Origin: Eutypa lata
Lineage: Eukaryota > Ascomycota > Sordariomycetes > Xylariales > Diatrypaceae
Direction: 5' to 3'
Assembly (NCBI GenBank): GCA_022661535.1
Contig: JAKULF010000004.1
Span: 5,084,001 to 5,148,000 of the forward strand
Length of the DNA stretch: 64,000 nt
Shown here: piece after piece, positions 60,326-64,000 of the stretch
Layout: each line of letters starts with the position of its first letter
Numbering within the stretch: position 1 is the first letter of the stretch
The notes under the pieces: model-generated
Told to the model about the DNA's origin: nothing
The model's input: only the letters and a program-made list of their open reading frames with translations
The model's database searches: none
Program-made: the position numbers and the translations under genes

Positions 60326-62170
60326 TCACTTCTTGATTCCAGTATCAGGGAACAGCTCGTTCATGACCTTCGCCATGGTGATCCGCTGATGCGGTTGGGG
60401 GACAAGCATCTGCGAGACAAGGAACTCGAGCTTATCTCGCGGGTTCAGGCGGGCCTTGGCCTCGTTGACCTCGCCCAGCCACTGCTGCATCTGCGAGATG
60501 GCTGACGTGCCCCGGTTCGAAGGGTGGTGGTGCGTCGGCTTCCTATTCAAGTCCGCAATCATCCAGTACAGCTGCTTTGGATGGTCGCGCCGCCCGCGTG
60601 CGTCTGGGAACGTGATCTTCCGCAGGACGTATAACATGGTTACGCCGAGAGCCCAAACATCGGAGGCGGCGCCACGAAGTTTGTTTCCGATAAATTCGGG
60701 GGGCACGTAGTACGGCGTGCCGCCGTTTGTGGCGGGATCGACGGTGCGGGTCGACAGGCCAAAGTCGCAGAGGACTGCGCCGCGATCCCGCGAGTACAGA
60801 ATGTTGGCCGGTTTGATGTCGTTATGGATCTTCTTCTTCTGGTGCACGTAATTCAGTGCCCCTGCGATGTCCCGGAGGATCTGGATCGCGTCCTTACGGT
60901 TGCCGAGGAACAGGTCGTTGAGAGCGTCACGCCAGACGCCACGCGCAGCCAAATCCTTACCGTCAACGTGCTCCATGTAGAGCGAGAGGTAGCGGGCGTC
61001 GCCGCCGTAAAGCTTCACGATGGACTCATGCTTCAAGTCTTCTTGGCTCTGGTACTCGCGCAGCCAGATGTCGGCTTGCCGAATAACATTTCTATGGCTC
61101 TCTTGCTGGGGCCTAGAATCTGAATTGGGGGCTCGAGTCTTCAATACCTTCACGGTAATGAGGCCGTCCTGCACATTAGAGTGTTGTGCAGTGAACACTG
61201 AAGATGCGCCAGTTGCTGCAATTTGATCACGTTTCGTCAACTGGTATTGGTCAATCTCACATCCGCCTGGCACGGATGCTGTCTCATCCTTTTGAATCTC
61301 CAAGAGTGCATGGCCATTAGGGATGGCGACCTCTTTCGTCTTAGCAGCATTCGGTAGAGGAAAGACTAGCGATTCATCCTTTGGTCCTAAGAAGATAATG
61401 ACACCTTCCTTCTTCTCCTGTCCGGGGTCTTCTGCCCGAAGTTTCTTTCCGATGCTGCCGTTACCCGCGCCATCTATGCTAGGCGACAAGGAACGTTTCA
61501 TAGATGAATTGAGAACATCGTCGCTGCCGACGAACGATGACTCTGGAGTATCTGCGGGGATTCGGAGGGTAGCTGGTCGTTTCTCCAGAATTCTGAAATC
61601 AAGGACCGGTGTGCCGGAGACACTAATCCGCCAGGTACCCGGCAACAGCTCCTTGGTGTTTCCCGGTACTATTTCTTGATCAAAGTTGGTGACAGCCCGG
61701 CCTGGGTGGGATATCCTAGCAAGCGTAATAGGATCGTCTGACTTGTTCCATAGAATTAGACTGTCGCTAGCAGGATCATAGTATAATTCGCACCAAACAG
61801 CCGGGCGGATCTCATACTCTCCATGCTCTCCTGGTATTCTGATTGAGAAGTTGATATCCTTAGACGTCTGAGTCACAGCTAGGACCTTAGTCTCAGGCCG
61901 TTGAGGGTCGGCCACCTCGGCACGTAATGCCAGCCATTGCAAGTTATCATTGCCTGGGCTCACTGAGCGACTCCTAGTTAAAGGTCGGACTAATATACGT
62001 ATGCCTTGGTTATGGTGGCCTTCATCGATGACAAGATCGTCCAATGGCACAGTGTCATGGTGAGCCTCATCAAAGTCCTCTACATGAATAGAATTGTGGA
62101 GCCTGGAATTGAGCTCCTCGGCCGTGAAAGGCTCCGTCCTCTCCTCGGAGGGGAAGACCTCGGCGGCCAT
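60326..62170 (-). CDS. Protein kinase with HND catalytic loop and N-terminal accessory domain
   Basis: A single exon encodes 614 residues. Residues about 309-605 form a protein kinase domain: VAIK-type Lys341 (ITVKVLK), alphaC Glu372 (WLREYQSQ), the catalytic loop HNDIKPANIL at 449-458, DFG at 469-471 and PPEF instead of APEF at 490-493, then the DVWALGV helix. HND replaces HRD, but the catalytic Asp is kept, so activity is likely. The activation segment is short (STRTVDPATNGGTPYYV). Residues about 60-200 are a separate beta-rich domain (NLQWLALRAEVAD, FSIRIPGEHGEYEIRPAVWCELYYD, WRISVSG) that may be FHA-like but lacks a clear FHA core. A basic linker (SIGKKLRAED) could be a nuclear signal. 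Similar kinases are numerous in filamentous fungi and largely unstudied. Confidence 0.82.
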   Translation of the reverse strand: MAAEVFPSEERTEPFTAEELNSRLHNSIHVEDFDEAHHDTVPLDDLVIDEGHHNQGIRILVRPLTRSRSVSPGNDNLQWLALRAEVADPQRPETKVLAVTQTSKDINFSIRIPGEHGEYEIRPAVWCELYYDPASDSLILWNKSDDPITLARISHPGRAVTNFDQEIVPGNTKELLPGTWRISVSGTPVLDFRILEKRPATLRIPADTPESSFVGSDDVLNSSMKRSLSPSIDGAGNGSIGKKLRAEDPGQEKKEGVIIFLGPKDESLVFPLPNAAKTKEVAIPNGHALLEIQKDETASVPGGCEIDQYQLTKRDQIAATGASSVFTAQHSNVQDGLITVKVLKTRAPNSDSRPQQESHRNVIRQADIWLREYQSQEDLKHESIVKLYGGDARYLSLYMEHVDGKDLAARGVWRDALNDLFLGNRKDAIQILRDIAGALNYVHQKKKIHNDIKPANILYSRDRGAVLCDFGLSTRTVDPATNGGTPYYVPPEFIGNKLRGAASDVWALGVTMLYVLRKITFPDARGRRDHPKQLYWMIADLNRKPTHHHPSNRGTSAISQMQQWLGEVNEAKARLNPRDKLEFLVSQMLVPQPHQRITMAKVMNELFPDTGIKK

Positions 62171-64000
62171 TGTGGAATCAGGAACAGTGTCTAAAGTGCA
62201 AATAGTCTATAGTGTAGATGGCGCGAATGGCTTGAAAATGCATATGCAGCTCATAAGACGCAGAATGAAGGAAATAAGTAAGAAAAAAAGAGAAAGAAAT
62301 TGGAACAGAGAACCCCCAGAATTGGCGTAAGACGACTGCGAAGTTATTACCAAGAGGCCATTATTGTAGTGAACAGAGAGGTAAGATGCCGTCAGATGTT
62401 ACGAGTACAGCAGCACTGGCTGGTACTGGTGAGCTGTTCTTGGGACCTACCGTTCTAAACCTAAGCCCTAGAACGAGAGAGTCATAGAACCGATCAGAAA
62501 CCTACGCTTGAACGGCTGACCTAGACGACACTAGGTCTTTTGAAAACCGGGCGGGTGCCTAGCTATTTTGAGGCTGAATTGGTGCGACTTCTTTTTACGG
62601 TGCTATAAGTAGAAGTTATATAGTCATTCCACAGTGTCACATGAGGAAGGACGAAACTGTGTAGTTGCCATCCAATAGCAGCAGGAGGGCGCTTCAGGGC
62701 ATTTGGCTGGTCAAGTGACTCAAGTCCTAATGCTCAATTGCTCTCTGAGCCCTAGATTGTGTGGCTCTGCAACCGGATGGTGGCAAGTGAGCAGTGGCTT
62801 TCTTCTCAAAAAACCGCCAGGTTGCTGAGCCAAGCGAACAGGTAGCCAACCGGGCAAGTCCTAGGCAGCATGACCAGTGATGTGTGTGCTGTTTGTCTCT
62901 CACGAGAACTCAAGTACGCTCGTGATCTTCGCTGCTGTGACGCCAAAAGCTGTTGGCTGACAAGTGCGGCAAGGTCTGACACTGCCTGCATCGCCCGGCC
63001 GCTCAGCCTCTATCGTTATTCGTCAGAATGGATTGATAGACCCGGTTGGATAACTGTTTTTAGAAGTTGGGTCGGGGCGAGCTTTTACCTGATTGGCAGT
63101 TGCTGAGGGGTCGGATGTCCACAAAATACTAACTTGACACCACATCATTTATTCCTACACCCTTTTCCATTGCTATTTGATTCCATCTTATCTCGACTGC
63201 ACCCATTCCAGAGTTACAAAGTCATTAGTGGCACAAGCACCTTTCATTCCATAGTACCGAATCATCAACGAGTACTTTTTGTGGGTTAAAGCCTCATATA
63301 GATGTACATATGTAGACTGATGGATATTTCATGTGCTTTATATTTCCAGTCAACATCTATGTGAGGTACGTGTGTTTCTCATTTGCGACTTACGGACCAT
63401 TGCACTCGGAAGCGATGACGGCATTGTTCAACAGATGTGCCTTTGGAACTAGGGAGCATTGTATGCGAGGATTAAAAGACCCTAGGTAGCTTCCTAGGAA
63501 GTTACTGCTCCCAAATATGTAAACTTTTCGAAATCAATAACTACATATATATATATATATATGCAGATGCAGATGCAGTATGTAAGAAAGGTTTAGTTGC
63601 ATATACGTAAGAATGGTGACTGACTTCCTAGGAAGTTATGAGGACAAGGATAAATTCCTAACTTCCTACAGTAAGAAGTTACAGATCGCATCACACCTGT
63701 GGAAACTTCGCATGAAGTTATTGGTTGATTAGTTGCACTAAGAGGTGTAAATACTGCATACAAGGGGTGCATATAAACTTTTTGAAATGATCTAACACAA
63801 TATGATTGGTTATAACTGTATCTAACGGCAAGGAGTGGGGAAGGAGCTGCAGGAGGGACCCTTGTCCTGCTTGCAACCTTGAAAAGTTGTTGCCTTATTG
63901 CCTGAATTATGGGGTGTAGGGCCAAACCGACGGAGAATGGTATCCCCAGTGCCACCCAACTCTGTCGGCCCTCTAAATCCCGGTCAATCTGTCGTCTCCC
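62171..64000. other. Gene-free end of window with palindromic repeats
   Basis: No coding region is supported; frames at 62806-63106 and 63593-63955 are not convincing. The palindrome TTCCTAGGAA followed by GTTA occurs at 63491 and again at 63625, with partial copies (ACTTCCTA, AGAAGTTA) nearby. An (AT)n tract lies at about 63545-63562, followed by three copies of GCAGAT-type hexamers. This could be a remnant of a small inverted-repeat element. Confidence 0.45.

Overview
The window looks like nuclear DNA of a filamentous ascomycete (Pezizomycotina). Evidence: genes carry short spliceosomal introns (about 50-120 bases) with GTRNGT-type donors and CTAAC/CTGAC branch sites. Families present are fungal ones (DUF6590, 2EXR, DUF8021, fungal Zn2Cys6 factors, CE15, proteinase K-type subtilisin, X325/BIM1). 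Gene bodies are GC-richer than the AT-rich gaps between them. A Sordariomycete (perhaps Xylariales) is my guess from overall flavour only. No contiguous PKS, NRPS or terpene-synthase cluster, no CRISPR array and no intact transposon was seen.

Layout. 0-11 kb: a four-exon DUF6590 gene (+), a dsRNA-binding-like protein (-), a small 12-cysteine secreted protein (-), a 2EXR gene broken by one extra base in an A7 run (-), and an unrecognised two-exon gene (-). 12-19 kb: a D-2-hydroxyacid dehydrogenase (-) and an NmrA/isoflavone-reductase-like protein (-), divergent from a transcription factor with two C2H2 fingers plus a Zn2Cys6 cluster (+). The shared intergenic space holds an array of GTGGGAT(G) motifs. 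A secreted DUF8021 protein (-) follows. 19.7-23.7 kb: a large kinesin-14-type C-terminal motor (-) with a 31-residue repeat coiled coil. 25.7-30.5 kb: a secreted GH3 beta-xylosidase-like enzyme (+), convergent with a nine-exon cytochrome P450 (-). 32-36 kb: a short Erg28-like protein and two unrecognised proteins (+). 37-49.6 kb: a 14-TM MFS exporter (+), a small tail-anchored-type protein (-), a proline-rich protein with a SUMO-interaction-like motif (-), a CE15 glucuronoyl esterase (+), a ZIP metal transporter (-) and a Pro/Gln-rich protein with a basic tail (-). 53-62 kb: a secreted subtilisin (+), two near-identical tRNA-like genes (-), an X325/BIM1-like GPI copper protein (+) and a protein kinase with an HND catalytic loop (-).

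Most multi-exon models here were rebuilt by hand. I joined exons where donor, branch site, acceptor and reading phase all agreed and where the product matched a known family or stayed open. Several secreted products (GH3, CE15, subtilisin, X325, DUF8021, small Cys-rich protein) fit a plant-associated or saprotrophic lifestyle, but they are scattered rather than clustered. The NmrA-like gene, the transcription factor and perhaps the adjacent dehydrogenase are the best candidate for a small co-regulated unit. The most unusual non-coding signal is the tRNA-like pair: they differ at five positions, and four of these form two compensatory base pairs.
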